This document shows positions 16,058 to 31,242 of a stretch of DNA of 64,000 nucleotides, in pieces. Position numbers and translations under genes: made by a program. Under the pieces are notes generated by a model. The model was not told the origin of the DNA, did no database searches, and was given only the letters and a program-made list of their open reading frames with translations. Position 1 is the first letter of the stretch. Each line of letters opens with the position of its first letter. Source of the DNA: Bacillus swezeyi (lineage in GTDB: Bacteria > Bacillota > Bacilli > Bacillales > Bacillaceae); contig NZ_MRBK01000006.1 of the NCBI RefSeq assembly GCF_001969815.1, positions 62,001 to 126,000 on the forward strand. The letters run 5' to 3'.

Positions 16058-17362
16058 ATGAGTCGGAAAAAAGTTAACTTAGGTGTCAGAGAAGTACCAA
16101 AGCCGTTAAATTGGCTATCCTTCAGCCTTCAGCATCTGTTTGCCATGTTCGGAGCGACGATCCTCGTGCCGAAGCTGGTAGGCTTGAGCCCGGGGGTCGC
16201 GCTGATAACGAGCGGTCTTGGAACGCTGGCGTATCTGCTGATTACAAAAGGCCAGATCCCTGCTTACTTAGGTTCTTCCTTCGCTTTTATCGCCCCGATT
16301 ATCGCGGCAAAAGCCGCCGGAGGGCCTGGGGCTGCCATGATCGGCGCCTTTATGGCGGGGATTGCCTACGGGCTGATCGCCCTTCTGATCCAGCAGCTTG
16401 GTACGAAGTGGCTGATGAAGCTGCTGCCTCCAATTGTTGTCGGACCGGTCATTATCGTGATCGGACTCGGTCTTGCCAGTACGGCGGTCAATATGGCAAT
16501 GTACGAAAATCCTGGGGCAGAGACGCTTGTATACAGCGCCAAACACTTCGGTGTAGCCGGATTTACGCTTGCTCTGACAGTGATTTGTGCGATTTTCTTA
16601 AGAGGCTTTTTCAGCCTGATCCCTGTATTGATCGGGATTATCGGAGGGTACTTGTTCGCTCTTACCCAGGGAATCGTAGACTTCCAGATGGTTGTTGACG
16701 CCAAATGGTTTGCAGTACCGGATTTCGTTGTCCCGTTTGTTGATTATACGCCGACTGCAGCGGCTCTCGGCATCGGACTAGCCATGGTGCCTGTTGCCTT
16801 TGTGACGATGTCTGAACATATCGGACATCAAATGGTGTTAAGCAAAGTTGTCGGCCAGGATTTCATTCAAAAGCCGGGGCTTCACCGTTCAATCTTTGGC
16901 GACAGCGTCGCAACGATACTGGCATCATGCTTAGGCGGACCGCCGACAACGACTTACGGCGAAAATATCGGCGTCCTGGCGATAACAAGGGTATTCAGCG
17001 TATTTGTCATCGGAGGAGCCGCTGTCATAGCACTGTGCTTCGGATTTATCGGCAAAATATCGGCGCTGATCAGCTCGGTTCCTTCCGCAGTCATGGGCGG
17101 CGTTTCGTTCCTGCTGTTCGGCATCATCGCTTCAAGCGGGCTGCGCATGCTGATCGATCATAAAATTGATTTGGAAAACAAACGAAACTTAATCATTTCA
17201 TCTGTCATTCTCGTCATCGGCGTCGGAGGCGCATTTATCAAAATTTCTGGATTTGAGCTGTCCAGCATGGCGCTAGCGGCGATCGTCGGTGTGGTGTTAA
17301 ACCTTGTCCTGCCGGAATCAAGAGAAGATCAGGATGGGATCGAAATAGAAGAACATATATAG
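16058..17362 (+). CDS. pyrP: Uracil permease PyrP
   Basis: This is a nucleobase:cation symporter-2 (NCS2/UraA) family protein with 434 residues and about 14 hydrophobic segments. Family signatures include SLQHLFAMFGATILVPKLVG at the N-terminus and EHIGHQMVLSKVVGQDF and GGPPTTTYGENIGVLAITRVFS in the substrate region. AGGAGG precedes the ATG at 16058; an upstream in-frame start at 16031 is not supported. It imports uracil for salvage and is regulated by attenuator 2. Confidence 0.97.
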   Translation: MSRKKVNLGVREVPKPLNWLSFSLQHLFAMFGATILVPKLVGLSPGVALITSGLGTLAYLLITKGQIPAYLGSSFAFIAPIIAAKAAGGPGAAMIGAFMAGIAYGLIALLIQQLGTKWLMKLLPPIVVGPVIIVIGLGLASTAVNMAMYENPGAETLVYSAKHFGVAGFTLALTVICAIFLRGFFSLIPVLIGIIGGYLFALTQGIVDFQMVVDAKWFAVPDFVVPFVDYTPTAAALGIGLAMVPVAFVTMSEHIGHQMVLSKVVGQDFIQKPGLHRSIFGDSVATILASCLGGPPTTTYGENIGVLAITRVFSVFVIGGAAVIALCFGFIGKISALISSVPSAVMGGVSFLLFGIIASSGLRMLIDHKIDLENKRNLIISSVILVIGVGGAFIKISGFELSSMALAAIVGVVLNLVLPESREDQDGIEIEEHI

Positions 17363-17378
17363 AAGACCTTTTAAATGA

Positions 17379-17472
17379 AGTCCAGAGAGGCTTGAAAGGG
17401 TTGCTGAAAGAGAAGTGCTGTCACATTCTCTGATTCACTGTACCCCAAGCCTCAATGGTTTGGGGTTTTTTT
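17379..17472 (+). promoter_or_regulatory. PyrR-dependent attenuator 3 (pyrP-pyrB)
   Basis: The binding loop AGTCCAGAGAGGCT (17379-17392) fits the consensus fully and is identical to attenuator 1. The terminator has a 9-bp stem, CCCCAAGCC with GGTTTGGGG (one wobble, 17443-17465), and seven T. It gates the biosynthetic genes from pyrB on. Confidence 0.92.
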
Positions 17473-17489
17473 GCAAAAAAGATCGATAA

Positions 17490-19694
<2,205 letters not shown>

Positions 19695-19698
<4 letters not shown>

Positions 19699-20789
19699 AA
19701 AGACGTCTTGTATTAGAAAACGGCACGATATTTGAAGGGGAAGCATTCGGCAGTCTGGAAAACAGCATGGGAGAAGTCGTTTTTAACACAGGGATGACAG
19801 GCTACCAGGAAATCCTTTCAGATCCGTCGTACTGCGGACAGATCGTCACCCTAACGTACCCATTGATCGGAAACTACGGCATCAACAGAGACGATTTTGA
19901 ATCGATCACACCTTATGTCAAAGGGTTTATTGTAAAAGAGTTATGTCAACTTCCGTCAAACTGGCGTTCTGCTTATACGCTTGATGAATATTTGAAAATG
20001 AAGAATATCCCGGGGCTCTCAGGGATTGACACGAGAAAGCTGACGAGGATGATCAGAACGGCGGGTACGCTGAAAGGAGTATTTGCCAGCCCTGACGAAG
20101 ATGCGGACGCATTGATTCAAAAGCTGAAAGAAACAAGCCTTCCGACCGACCAGGTCAGCCAAGTTTCAACAAAGACGGCATACCCGAGCCCTGGAAGAGG
20201 GAAACGGATCGTGCTCGTAGATTTCGGAATGAAACACGGCATCTTAAGGGAACTGAACAAACGCAAGTGCGATGTGATCGTCGTTCCCCATAATACAACG
20301 GCAGAAGAAGTGATGCAGCTCAAGCCTGACGGCGTGATGCTGTCAAACGGACCTGGAGATCCAACAGACGTACCGGAAGCGATTGAAATGATTCAAAACA
20401 TTCTCGGCAAGGTTCCTTTATTCGGCATCTGCCTCGGCCACCAGCTGTTTGCACTCGCCTGCGGAGCAAAGACAGCGAAAATGAAATTCGGCCACCGTGG
20501 CTCCAACCATCCGGTCAAAGAGCTTGAAACCGGAAGAGTATCGATAACGGCGCAAAACCACGGCTACACGGTATCATCTGTTGAAAACACGCCGCTTGAG
20601 GTGACGCATGTGGCGATTAACGACGACACAATCGAAGGGCTCAAGCATAAACACGAACCGGCGTTCACGGTTCAATACCATCCGGAAGCTTCACCGGGTC
20701 CTGAAGATGCAAACCATTTATTTGATCAATTTTTAGACATGATTGAAACCACAGAGAAAGAAGGGGAAGCGGTATGCCTAAACGCGTAG
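19695..20789 (+). CDS. pyrAA: Carbamoyl-phosphate synthase, glutaminase subunit (pyrimidine-specific)
   Basis: It releases ammonia from glutamine and passes it to PyrAB. The 364-residue protein has the CPSase small-chain N-terminal domain ([14 protein letters not shown]) and a class I glutamine amidotransferase domain. The nucleophile is Cys246 in FGICLGHQ, and the His-Glu pair is in [12 protein letters not shown]. It overlaps pyrC by 4 and pyrAB by 16 bases, so translation is coupled. Confidence 0.98.
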
Positions 20790-23700
20790 ATATCAAAAAG
20801 ATTTTGGTGATCGGATCAGGGCCGATTATTATCGGCCAGGCGGCGGAATTTGATTATGCGGGCACCCAAGCCTGCCTCGCTTTAAAAGAAGAAGGCTATG
20901 AAGTCATTCTCGTCAACTCAAATCCGGCAACGATCATGACGGATACAGAAATGGCCGACCGTGTTTATATCGAACCGCTGACGCTCGAATTCTTAACACG
21001 GATCATCCGCAAAGAACGACCGGACGCGATTTTGCCGACATTGGGCGGACAGACGGGCCTCAACTTGGCGGTCGAACTGTCAGAGCACGGAATCTTGGCT
21101 GAGTGCGGCGTCGAAGTGCTCGGCACGAAACTGTCAGCGATCCAAAAAGCGGAGGACCGCGACTTGTTCAGAAGCTTGATGAATGAACTGAATGAGCCTG
21201 TTCCGGAGAGCGAGATCATCCACTCGCTCGATGAAGCGCACGAGTTTGTCGAGCGCATCGGTTTTCCCGTCATCGTTAGACCGGCATACACGCTTGGCGG
21301 AACAGGCGGAGGTATCTGCTCAAACGAGGACGAGCTGAAGGAAATCGTTGAGAACGGCTTGAAAATGAGCCCGGTTCATCAATGCCTGCTCGAAAAGAGC
21401 ATCGCCGGCTACAAAGAAATCGAGTATGAAGTCATGAGAGACTCGAGCGACCACGCGATCGTCGTCTGCAATATGGAAAACATCGATCCGGTCGGGATTC
21501 ATACCGGGGACAGCATCGTTGTCGCGCCGAGCCAGACGTTAAGCGACCGGGAATACCAAATGCTTCGCAATGTGTCCTTGAAAATCATCCGCGCGCTTGA
21601 AATCGAAGGCGGATGCAATGTGCAGCTGGCGCTTGATCCGGACAGTTTTCAATACTACATCATCGAGGTCAACCCGCGGGTCAGCCGTTCATCAGCGCTT
21701 GCTTCAAAAGCGACGGGCTATCCGATCGCAAAGCTGGCGGCCAAAATCGCCGTCGGACTGTCTCTTGATGAAATGATGAACCCTGTTACAGGGAAAACGT
21801 ACGCATCTTTTGAACCTGCACTCGACTATGTCGTCTCAAAAATTCCGCGCTGGCCGTTTGACAAGTTTGAATCGGCCAACCGTAAGCTCGGCACACAGAT
21901 GAAAGCGACGGGCGAGGTGATGGCGATCGGAAGAACGTGGGAGGAATCACTCCTTAAAGCGGTCCGTTCTCTTGAAGCGGATGTCTACCACCTTGAGCTG
22001 AAAGATGCGGCTAAGATTACGAATGAAGTGCTCGAAAAACGGATTAAAAAAGCGGGAGACGAACGACTCTTTTACTTGGCCGAGGCGTTCAGAAGAGGCT
22101 ACACAGTCAACGATCTCCACGAATTTTCAGCGATTGACCTGTTTTTCCTGCACAAGCTGGAGGGGATCATTCGTTTTGAAGAGATGCTGAAAGCCGGGCG
22201 CGGCGACCTCGGCCTCTTAAAAGAAGCGAAAGAACTTGGTTTCTCAGACCGCTTCATCAGTCTTCTCTGGGAGATGCCTGAAAAGAAGCTGTATGAGAAA
22301 AGAAAAGAAGCCGGCATCACGCCTGTTTATAAAATGGTCGATACATGCGCGGCCGAATTTGAATCGGAAACACCGTATTTCTACAGTGCGTATGAAGAAG
22401 AAAACGAATCAGTCAGAACGGAGAAAAACAGCGTCATCGTTCTTGGTTCAGGGCCGATCCGGATCGGCCAGGGAGTCGAATTTGACTATGCGACCGTTCA
22501 TTCGGTCTGGGCCATTAAAGAAGCCGGCTATGAAGCGATCATTATCAACAACAACCCTGAGACGGTTTCAACAGACTTCAGCATTTCTGACAAGCTTTAT
22601 TTTGAGCCGCTCACTGTTGAAGATGTCATGCATATCATTGATTTAGAGCAGCCGAAAGGTGTCGTCGTCCAGTTTGGCGGGCAGACAGCGATCAACCTCG
22701 CCGATGAACTGGCGGAGCGGGGAGTTGAAATCCTTGGAACGTCGCTTGAAGATTTGGATCGTGCAGAAGACCGCGACAAGTTCGAACAGGCGCTTGAAAC
22801 GCTGAACGTACCGCAGCCGCTCGGAAAAACCGCTACATCTGTAGAAGGCGCCGTTGAAATCGCCGCTCATATCGGGTATCCGGTCCTTGTCCGCCCATCG
22901 TATGTTCTCGGGGGACGGGCGATGGAGATCGTTTACCATGAAGCAGAGCTTCTTCATTACATGGAGAACGCGGTAAAGATTAATCCGCAGCACCCTGTAT
23001 TAATCGATAAATATTTGATCGGAAAAGAAATCGAAGTGGATGCAATCTCTGACGGTGAAACGGTCGTCATTCCGGGCATTATGGAACATATCGAACGCGC
23101 CGGCGTCCATTCGGGAGACTCGATTGCCGTGTACCCGCCGCAATCTCTTTCAGATGAAATTAAGAGAAAGATTGAACAATATACGATTGAACTTGCGAAA
23201 GGCTTAAACATTATCGGACTGCTCAACATTCAATTTGTTTTATCAAAAGATGAAGTTTACGTCCTTGAAGTGAATCCGAGATCGAGCCGCACGGTGCCGT
23301 TCCTCAGCAAAATCACAGGAATTCCGATGGCGAATCTCGCGACTAAAGTCATTCTCGGCCGGAAGCTGGGTGACATGGGCTATACAGAAGGCTTGCAAAA
23401 AGAACAGGAAGGCGTATATGTCAAAGTGCCGGTCTTCTCGTTCGCGAAGCTGAGAAGAGTAGATATTACTCTCGGACCGGAAATGAAATCGACTGGAGAA
23501 GTCATGGGCAAAGACAGCACATTGGAAAAGGCGCTTTACAAAGGACTGATTGCATCAGGCATCCAGATTCCGAATTACGGGTCAGTGCTTCTGACCGTTG
23601 CTGATAAAGATAAAGAGGAAGGGCTTTTGATCGCCAAACGGTTCCATGCCATCGGCTACAAGATTTTGGCTACAGAAGGAACGGCCGGCTATTTGCGGGA

Positions 23701-23985
23701 AGCATCCGTCCCGGTTAAAACCGTCGGTAAAATCGGTGAAGAAGGCACAAATCTGCTTGACGTCATCCGAAACGGAGAAGCACAGTTCGTCGTCAACACG
23801 CTCACAAAAGGAAAACAGCCGGCAAGAGACGGCTTCAGAATCAGACGTGAATCTGTTGAAAACGGAGTGGCCTGCCTGACATCCCTCGATACCGCCGAAG
23901 CGATTTTGCGGGTGCTTGAAAGCATGAGCTTCCGCGCAGATCATATGCCTGCGGCCAAGATCGAGCAAGAGGCGGCTATTGTCAG

Positions 23986-23989
<4 letters not shown>
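20774..23989 (+). CDS. pyrAB: Carbamoyl-phosphate synthase, large subunit (pyrimidine-specific)
   Basis: It makes carbamoyl phosphate from bicarbonate, ammonia and two ATP. The protein has 1071 residues with two homologous ATP-grasp halves: [12 protein letters not shown] and [12 protein letters not shown] in the first, [13 protein letters not shown] and [13 protein letters not shown] in the second. Each half contains a conserved ATP-grasp metal-site EVNPR. The C-terminal MGS-like domain (from about residue 930, [18 protein letters not shown]) is the allosteric UMP/PRPP site. Confidence 0.98.
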
Positions 23990-26375
<2,386 letters not shown>

Positions 26376-26379
<4 letters not shown>

Positions 26380-27008
26380 AAACAGATATAGCAAACCATC
26401 TACTAAAGATCAAGGCGGTTTTCCTGCGGCCGAATGAGCCGTTTACATGGGCGAGCGGCATCTTATCGCCGATCTACTGCGACAATCGTCTGACACTTTC
26501 ATATCCAGAAGTGAGGGATGACATCGCTTCAGGTCTGGCCGAACTGATAAAAGACAAGTTTCCGGAAGCGGACATGATCGCCGGTACGGCGACCGCGGGT
26601 ATCCCGCATGCCGCACTCGCCGCTGACAGACTCCGTCTGCCGATGTGCTATGTCAGAAGCAAGCCGAAGGCGCACGGAAAAGGAAACCAAATTGAAGGGG
26701 CAGTCAAAGCAGGGCAGAAAGTCGTTGTGATTGAAGATTTAATTTCAACCGGCGGAAGCGTTCTTGAAGCCGCAGCCGCGTTAAAAGCGGCCGGATGTGA
26801 TGTGCTGGGCGTCACCGCCATTTTCACATACGGCCTCCCCAAAGCAGCTAGCGCTTTCAGTGAAGCAAATGTCGACTATGATACACTGACTGACTATGAC
26901 ACCTTGACAGAAGCCGCTCTTGCCGGCGGCTATATTAGTGAAGCGGATGCCGAAAAGCTGAAAAAATGGAAAGTCAATCCCGAGTCCAAAACTTGGATGA
27001 AAAAGTGA
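26376..27008 (+). CDS. pyrE: Orotate phosphoribosyltransferase
   Basis: It forms OMP from orotate and PRPP. The protein has 210 residues from the ATG at 26376, which overlaps the pyrF stop (ATGA) and has GGAGGG ten bases upstream. The PRPP motif [17 protein letters not shown] lies about residues 113-129. Near the C-terminus DYDTLT occurs twice in tandem; the length suggests substitution rather than an added repeat. Last gene of the operon, followed by a terminator. Confidence 0.97.
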
Positions 27009-27009
27009 T

Positions 27010-27048
27010 AAAAGCCGTGTTCCCTTTAAAGGGGAGCGGCTTTTTTGC
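27010..27048 (+). terminator. Terminator of the pyr operon
   Basis: AAAGCCG and CGGCTTT close a stem with inner CCCTTT/AAAGGGG pairing, followed by TTTTTT. Confidence 0.9.
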
Positions 27049-27121
27049 GTCTTTTTTCAGGCTGGATACTAGTAAAATAGCATCATTTTTATTTTTTATT
27101 AATCCTATAAAAAAAGTCGGG

Positions 27122-27149
27122 TTGACTTTTATTCGAATTGTGCTAAAAT
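27122..27149 (+). promoter_or_regulatory. Sigma-A promoter of the cysH leader
   Basis: TTGACT (27122-27127), a 16-bp spacer and TAAAAT (27144-27149) with an extended TGC just before it. Confidence 0.75.
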
Positions 27150-27169
27150 TTTAAAATAACAAAAGCAAA

Positions 27170-27326
27170 CTTATCAAGAGTGGTGGAGGGACTGGCCCGA
27201 TGAAACCCGGCAACCTGCGTATAACGTAAGGTGCTACTTCCAGCAAAATGCCCTCATTTTGAGAGATAAGGAATATCAGAAGTTCCTCATCTTTCTTTCA
27301 AATTTGGAAGAAAGATTTTAATTTTT
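27170..27326 (+). ncRNA. SAM-I (S-box) riboswitch with terminator
   Basis: P1 is CTTATC (27170-27175) with GATAAG (27265-27270). The core reads AAGAGTGGTGGAGGGA, CTGGCCCGATGAAACCCGG, CAACCTGC, AAGGTGCTA and TTCCAGC, all S-box consensus blocks. An 11-bp terminator follows (27289-27299 with 27306-27316, one wobble) with a T-rich tail. SAM binding should end transcription, lowering sulfate reduction when methionine is plentiful. cysH is a known S-box target in B. subtilis. Confidence 0.96.
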
Positions 27327-27349
27327 ACGGGGCAGAGGAGGAGCTAGAA

Positions 27350-27493
27350 GTGAAAACAGATGAGCAGCTCGAAAAAGTGATCATCACAATGAAAGACATG
27401 CTGAAAGACATGAATTACGGATCTATCACATTCGTTGTTCAAGACGGCAAAGTCATTCAAATCGAAAAAAATGAAAAAATAAGATTGAAATAG
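27350..27493 (+). CDS. YezD-like small protein (DUF2292 type), 47 residues
   Basis: GTG (27350) to TAG encodes 47 residues beginning MKTDEQLEKVIITMKDML, then GSITFVVQDGKVIQIEKNEKIR. GGAGGAG lies close upstream. The helix followed by a beta hairpin with DGKVIQIE matches small YezD/DUF2292 proteins, which are often found behind S-boxes or sulfur genes. The function is unknown. It sits between the SAM riboswitch and a second terminator, ahead of cysH, so it is the first gene of the sulfur unit. Confidence 0.75.
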   Translation: MKTDEQLEKVIITMKDMLKDMNYGSITFVVQDGKVIQIEKNEKIRLK

Positions 27494-27511
27494 CTGACTA
27501 GACAAACTAGA

Positions 27512-27553
27512 GGCGGTTTTCACAGTTTTTTTCTGTTGGAAGCCGTCTTTTTT
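27512..27553 (+). terminator. Terminator between the YezD-like gene and cysH
   Basis: GGCGGTTTTCACAG (27512-27525) pairs with 27533-27547 with a few wobbles and one bulge, loop of seven T, then six T. I see no promoter between this and cysH, so cysH must depend on readthrough. Confidence 0.75.
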
Positions 27554-27579
27554 GTTGGCGAAAAAAGGGGGAACCGAAA

Positions 27580-28281
27580 ATTTTTACTTACAGTACATGG
27601 GAGGAACCGAACATCTCTTTTCAAGAGGATGACTTATACAAAGGAGCGCTTTCCGTTCTGAAATGGGCGTACGGCCATTACGGAGACCAGCTCGTATATG
27701 CATGCAGTTTCGGGATTGAAGGGATCGTCCTGATCGATTTGATTTACAAAGTAAAAAAAGATGCCGTAATCGTTTTTCTTGATACAGGGCTTCATTTTAA
27801 AGAAACGTATGAAACGATCGACGCTGTCAAAGAACGATATCCGGGCCTTCAGATTATCATGAAAAAGCCGGAGCTCACCGTCGAACAGCAAGCGCGGGAA
27901 TACGGAGACGAACTTTGGAAGACCGCTCCGAATTCCTGCTGTGAAATGAGGAAGGTCATTCCTCTCCGGGAGACGCTTTCAGGTTATCCGGCATGGCTGT
28001 CAGGCCTGCGCCGCGAACAATCCGAAGGACGCAGAAATACGAACTTCTTAAATAAAGACGAAAAATTCAAGTCCATTAAAGTTTGTCCGCTCATCCATTG
28101 GACGTGGAAGGATATATGGAGATATGTGACAAAACACGACCTGCCGTACAATCCGCTTCACGACCAAGGATATCCGAGCATCGGCTGTGCGCCGTGCACC
28201 TCTCCGGCCTTTACGATGGAAGATCTTCGTTCCGGACGCTGGAACGGATCAAATAAAACAGAATGCGGACTACACGAGTAA
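27580..28281 (+). CDS. cysH: (Phospho)adenosine phosphosulfate reductase, AUU start
   Basis: It reduces activated sulfate to sulfite with thioredoxin. The frame starting at ATT (27580) gives [14 protein letters not shown] and 233 residues in all, the length I recall for B. subtilis CysH. AAGGGGG lies eight bases upstream. No ATG, GTG or TTG is in frame between here and TTG at 27739, which would remove the nucleotide loop YACSFGIEG. Two Cys pairs (SCCEM and GCAPC) bind a [4Fe-4S] cluster, typical of enzymes that can use APS, and the C-terminal ECGLHE carries the catalytic Cys. Confidence 0.93.
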   Translation: MFTYSTWEEPNISFQEDDLYKGALSVLKWAYGHYGDQLVYACSFGIEGIVLIDLIYKVKKDAVIVFLDTGLHFKETYETIDAVKERYPGLQIIMKKPELTVEQQAREYGDELWKTAPNSCCEMRKVIPLRETLSGYPAWLSGLRREQSEGRRNTNFLNKDEKFKSIKVCPLIHWTWKDIWRYVTKHDLPYNPLHDQGYPSIGCAPCTSPAFTMEDLRSGRWNGSNKTECGLHE

Positions 28282-28292
28282 GGAGATGAGTC

Positions 28293-29357
28293 ATGGAACT
28301 TGCCGCCATTATATTTAGCATGTTTTTTGCGGTGAACATCGGAGCGAGCGGTGCAGCGGCTTCTATGGGCATCGCCTACGGATCGGAAGCGGTGAAAAAA
28401 AAGCTCCACGCGCTCTTGATCTGTGCGGCCGGCGTTCTCTCGGGAGCCGTCATCGGCGGAGGAAACGTCGTGAAAACGATCAGCTCAGGCATCATTCCAG
28501 AACGGGTGATTACGCTTGAAATCGTCTGCATTATCATCGGCTCAGCCGCGTTGTCGCTTTTTATCGCAAATGTTCTCGGTATTCCGCTTTCGACAAGTGA
28601 AGTGACAGTCGGATCTGTCGTCGGAGTCGGTGTCGCATACCAAGTTTTGTTTGTCAAATCTTTGCTTGTTATCGTCTCATTTTGGGTGATTGTTCCGATC
28701 GTCGCTTTTTCTTTTACATTTTTTATGGCGAAGGTCATCAAAAAAACGATAAAACGTCCAGCCTCAGGAAAAAAAGCAAAGGTTTTGACGGTCCTTCTTT
28801 TAATGACCGGATTTTTCGAGGCCTTCTCAGCGGGTATGAACAATGTGGCAAATGCTGTGGGTCCTTTGGTGGCGGCGCATGTTTTGACAGTCGGAGAAGG
28901 AACGTTGTACGGCGGACTGTTTGTCGCGCTCGGCGCCCTTTTATTGGGGCGGCGCGTTCTTGAAACGAACGGCAAAAAGATTACGAGATTCTCAAAAGGA
29001 GAGGGGATCCTTCTGTCGGGAACAGGAGCGGGGCTTGTGATGATCAGCTCAATTTTCGGCCTCCCTGTTCCGCTTGCGCAAGTAACTTCATCTTCTATTA
29101 TAGGAATGGGGATGGCAAAAAACGGCGGCAATGTTTTTCATAAACAGGTGGTCAAAACGATGCTGAAAGTGTGGATCGTATCGCCGTTCCTTTCGTTAAG
29201 CCTATCGTACATGCTGGTCAGCCTTTTATTAAAAGGAGACTATTACGCTCTCATCGTCGTCACGAGCGTTCTTTTGGCATCTGTCGGAACGATCAGCCTG
29301 GTGAGAGCGGTAAGAAAAGAACACAGCTCTGTCCATGAACAGGGCGGAGGAATTTAA
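28293..29357 (+). CDS. cysP: Sulfate permease CysP (PiT family)
   Basis: This 354-residue membrane protein belongs to the inorganic phosphate transporter (PiT) family but acts on sulfate in B. subtilis. It has about ten hydrophobic segments and the two family repeats, one near the N-terminus ([20 protein letters not shown]) and one in the middle ([21 protein letters not shown]). TAAGGAGATG precedes the ATG, 12 bases after cysH. Confidence 0.95.
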   Translation: MELAAIIFSMFFAVNIGASGAAASMGIAYGSEAVKKKLHALLICAAGVLSGAVIGGGNVVKTISSGIIPERVITLEIVCIIIGSAALSLFIANVLGIPLSTSEVTVGSVVGVGVAYQVLFVKSLLVIVSFWVIVPIVAFSFTFFMAKVIKKTIKRPASGKKAKVLTVLLLMTGFFEAFSAGMNNVANAVGPLVAAHVLTVGEGTLYGGLFVALGALLLGRRVLETNGKKITRFSKGEGILLSGTGAGLVMISSIFGLPVPLAQVTSSSIIGMGMAKNGGNVFHKQVVKTMLKVWIVSPFLSLSLSYMLVSLLLKGDYYALIVVTSVLLASVGTISLVRAVRKEHSSVHEQGGGI

Positions 29358-29382
29358 ACATCGAGTAGGAGGAAAAAGTCTT

Positions 29383-30519
29383 ATGAGTTTAGCACCACAT
29401 GGCGGTGTATTGGTCAACCGCGTAAATGAAGCATATGATTATCAACATATTGCACAGGAAATTGAGCTTGATCTGATCGCTTTTGCAGATTTGGAACTGA
29501 TCGGAATCGGAGCATACAGCCCGATTCAAGGCTTTCTGACAGAGAAAGACTATCTCTCAGTAGTAGAGAATATGAGACTGGCCGGCGGTGAGGTATGGAC
29601 GCTCCCGATCACTCTTCCGGTAGATGAACAAAAAGCGGTTCAATTAAAAACAGGCGATACCGTCCGCCTCACTTACAACGGAGAAACATACGGCGTCATT
29701 GACATCGAAGATATCTATACACCGGATAAGAAAACGGAAGCCGTACGAATCTATAAAACTGACGAACTTGAGCATCCGGGCGTCAAAAAATTATTTGAAC
29801 GGGGAGACGTCTATGTCGGCGGCCCGATCACCCTCATCAAACGGAGCGAAAAGCAATTTCCAGCGCACACGTTTGAACCTGCGGCAACGAGACAAAAATT
29901 TGCTGAGCTGGGCTGGAAAACGATCGTTGGATTCCAAACGAGAAACCCGGTTCACAGAGCACACGAATACATTCAAAAGACGGCGCTTGAAACGGTTGAC
30001 GGTCTTTTCCTCAATCCGCTGGTCGGAGAAACGAAATCAGATGATATCCCGGCAGACGTCCGCATGGAAAGCTATCAGGTGCTGCTTGACGGGTATTACC
30101 CGAAAGACCGCGTCTTCCTCGGCGTTTTCCCGGCGGCCATGCGCTATGCTGGTCCGAAAGAGGCGATCTTCCATGCCCTCGTCAGAAAAAATTACGGCTG
30201 CACACACTTTATCGTCGGAAGAGACCATGCAGGAGTCGGCGATTACTACGGAACATATGAAGCACAGGAGCTGTTTGATCAATTCAAACTTGAAGAGATC
30301 GGCATTACCCCGCTCAAGTTTGAACACAGCTTTTACTGCAATATCTGCGGATCAATGGCAACGGCGAAAACATGCCCGCACGATAAAGAACACCATGTTA
30401 TTTTATCAGGCACAAAGGTAAGGGGAATGCTGAGAAACGGCGAATTTCCGCCGAGCACATTCAGCCGCCCGGAAGTCATTCAAACATTAATCAAAGGCTT
30501 AGCAGCCGGAGTTTCTTAA
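29383..30519 (+). CDS. sat: Sulfate adenylyltransferase (ATP sulfurylase)
   Basis: It makes APS from sulfate and ATP. The protein has 378 residues: an N-terminal PUA-like domain and the catalytic domain with [12 protein letters not shown] (HxxH-type ATP site), [12 protein letters not shown] and, near the end, a Cys cluster ([17 protein letters not shown]) seen in bacterial homodimeric Sat. The start at 29383 follows TAGGAGGAAA; a longer frame from 29335 lies within cysP. Confidence 0.97.
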   Translation: MSLAPHGGVLVNRVNEAYDYQHIAQEIELDLIAFADLELIGIGAYSPIQGFLTEKDYLSVVENMRLAGGEVWTLPITLPVDEQKAVQLKTGDTVRLTYNGETYGVIDIEDIYTPDKKTEAVRIYKTDELEHPGVKKLFERGDVYVGGPITLIKRSEKQFPAHTFEPAATRQKFAELGWKTIVGFQTRNPVHRAHEYIQKTALETVDGLFLNPLVGETKSDDIPADVRMESYQVLLDGYYPKDRVFLGVFPAAMRYAGPKEAIFHALVRKNYGCTHFIVGRDHAGVGDYYGTYEAQELFDQFKLEEIGITPLKFEHSFYCNICGSMATAKTCPHDKEHHVILSGTKVRGMLRNGEFPPSTFSRPEVIQTLIKGLAAGVS

Positions 30520-30531
30520 GGAGGAGCAGCT

Positions 30532-31137
30532 TTGGTGAATAAAGATATCGTTTGGCATGAAGCATCCATTACTAAGCATGAATATCATGAAAAAAATAAA
30601 CATAAAAGCTCGATCATTTGGCTGACGGGCCTAAGCGGTTCTGGAAAATCTACGATCGCCAATGCCGCTGCCCGCGAGTTGTTTGAAGAAGGATACCAGG
30701 TGACAGTGCTTGACGGCGATAATGTCAGGCACGGGTTGAACAAAGACCTCGGATTTTCTGACGAGGACAGAAAAGAAAATATCCGCCGGATCGGCGAGGT
30801 CGCAAAACTGTTTGTCGAACAAGGCACCATCGTCATTACGGCATTTATTTCTCCTTTTAAAGAAGACCGCGATGTCATCAGGCAGCTGGTTGAGGAAGAT
30901 GAGTTTCATGAAGTCTATGTCAATTGCGACTTAGAAACGTGCGAACAGCGGGATCCGAAAGGCTTATACAAAAAAGCGAGAAACGGGGAGATTCCATTTT
31001 TCACCGGAATCGATTCGCCTTATGAAGAACCCGAAGCACCGGAGCTTGTGCTTGATACGAGTCAAAACGACCGAAACGCATGCAAAAACCAGCTCGTCGA
31101 ATACGTGAAAACACATGCAAAATCATTCGGAAAATAA
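30532..31137 (+). CDS. cysC: Adenylylsulfate kinase
   Basis: It phosphorylates APS to PAPS. The 201-residue P-loop kinase has GLSGSGKST near residue 34, [16 protein letters not shown] for APS binding, and [10 protein letters not shown] and [10 protein letters not shown]. The start is TTG (30532), aligning in length with B. subtilis; GTG at 30535 is the alternative. AAGGAGGAG overlaps the sat stop. It ends the sulfate reduction block. Confidence 0.96.
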   Translation: MVNKDIVWHEASITKHEYHEKNKHKSSIIWLTGLSGSGKSTIANAAARELFEEGYQVTVLDGDNVRHGLNKDLGFSDEDRKENIRRIGEVAKLFVEQGTIVITAFISPFKEDRDVIRQLVEEDEFHEVYVNCDLETCEQRDPKGLYKKARNGEIPFFTGIDSPYEEPEAPELVLDTSQNDRNACKNQLVEYVKTHAKSFGK

Positions 31138-31149
31138 AAAGCGCGATCA

Positions 31150-31183
31150 ATAGGAAAGTGCAGCTGATGCACTTTCCTATTTC
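31150..31183 (+). terminator. 13-bp perfect hairpin after cysC, weak terminator
   Basis: ATAGGAAAGTGCA (31150-31162) pairs exactly with TGCACTTTCCTAT (31168-31180) around GCTGA. Only two T follow before CATAAAG. It is a strong stem with a poor T-run, so it may terminate partly or protect the 3' end. Confidence 0.55.
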
Positions 31184-31239
31184 ATAAAGAAAACGTTTGG
31201 TTTTTGTGATATTTTCGGGCGCCAAACGCTTTCTTTATG
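31183..31239 (+). repeat. 18-bp spaced inverted repeat upstream of sumT
   Basis: CATAAAGAAAACGTTTGG (31183-31200) is the inverse of CCAAACGCTTTCTTTATG (31222-31239) with one mismatch, spacer 21 bases. The right arm covers the -35 and spacer region of the TATAAT at 31243-31248. It may be a spaced operator or a readthrough hairpin. Confidence 0.65.
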
Positions 31240-31242
31240 ATT

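Noticed and set aside
26874-26918. Tandem [12 protein letters not shown] in PyrE, thought to be a coding duplication
   Set aside because: The total length of PyrE is not greater than in relatives and the first copy stands where B. subtilis has a similar YYSLT, so substitution explains it better than duplication.
27580-27738. Frameshift or truncation of cysH
   Set aside because: The frame is intact from the ATT start to the stop with continuous homology; only the start codon is unusual.
28376-29131. Long open frame of 251 codons on the minus strand
   Set aside because: It lies wholly opposite cysP, whose membrane protein is clearly real. It is rich in Pro, Thr and Ser as expected for the reverse of hydrophobic codons, and has no recognisable domain.
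29699-30421. Open frame of 240 codons on the plus strand inside sat
   Set aside because: It is the +1 shadow of the sat frame, very rich in Arg, Lys and Ser, with no ribosome site or domain.
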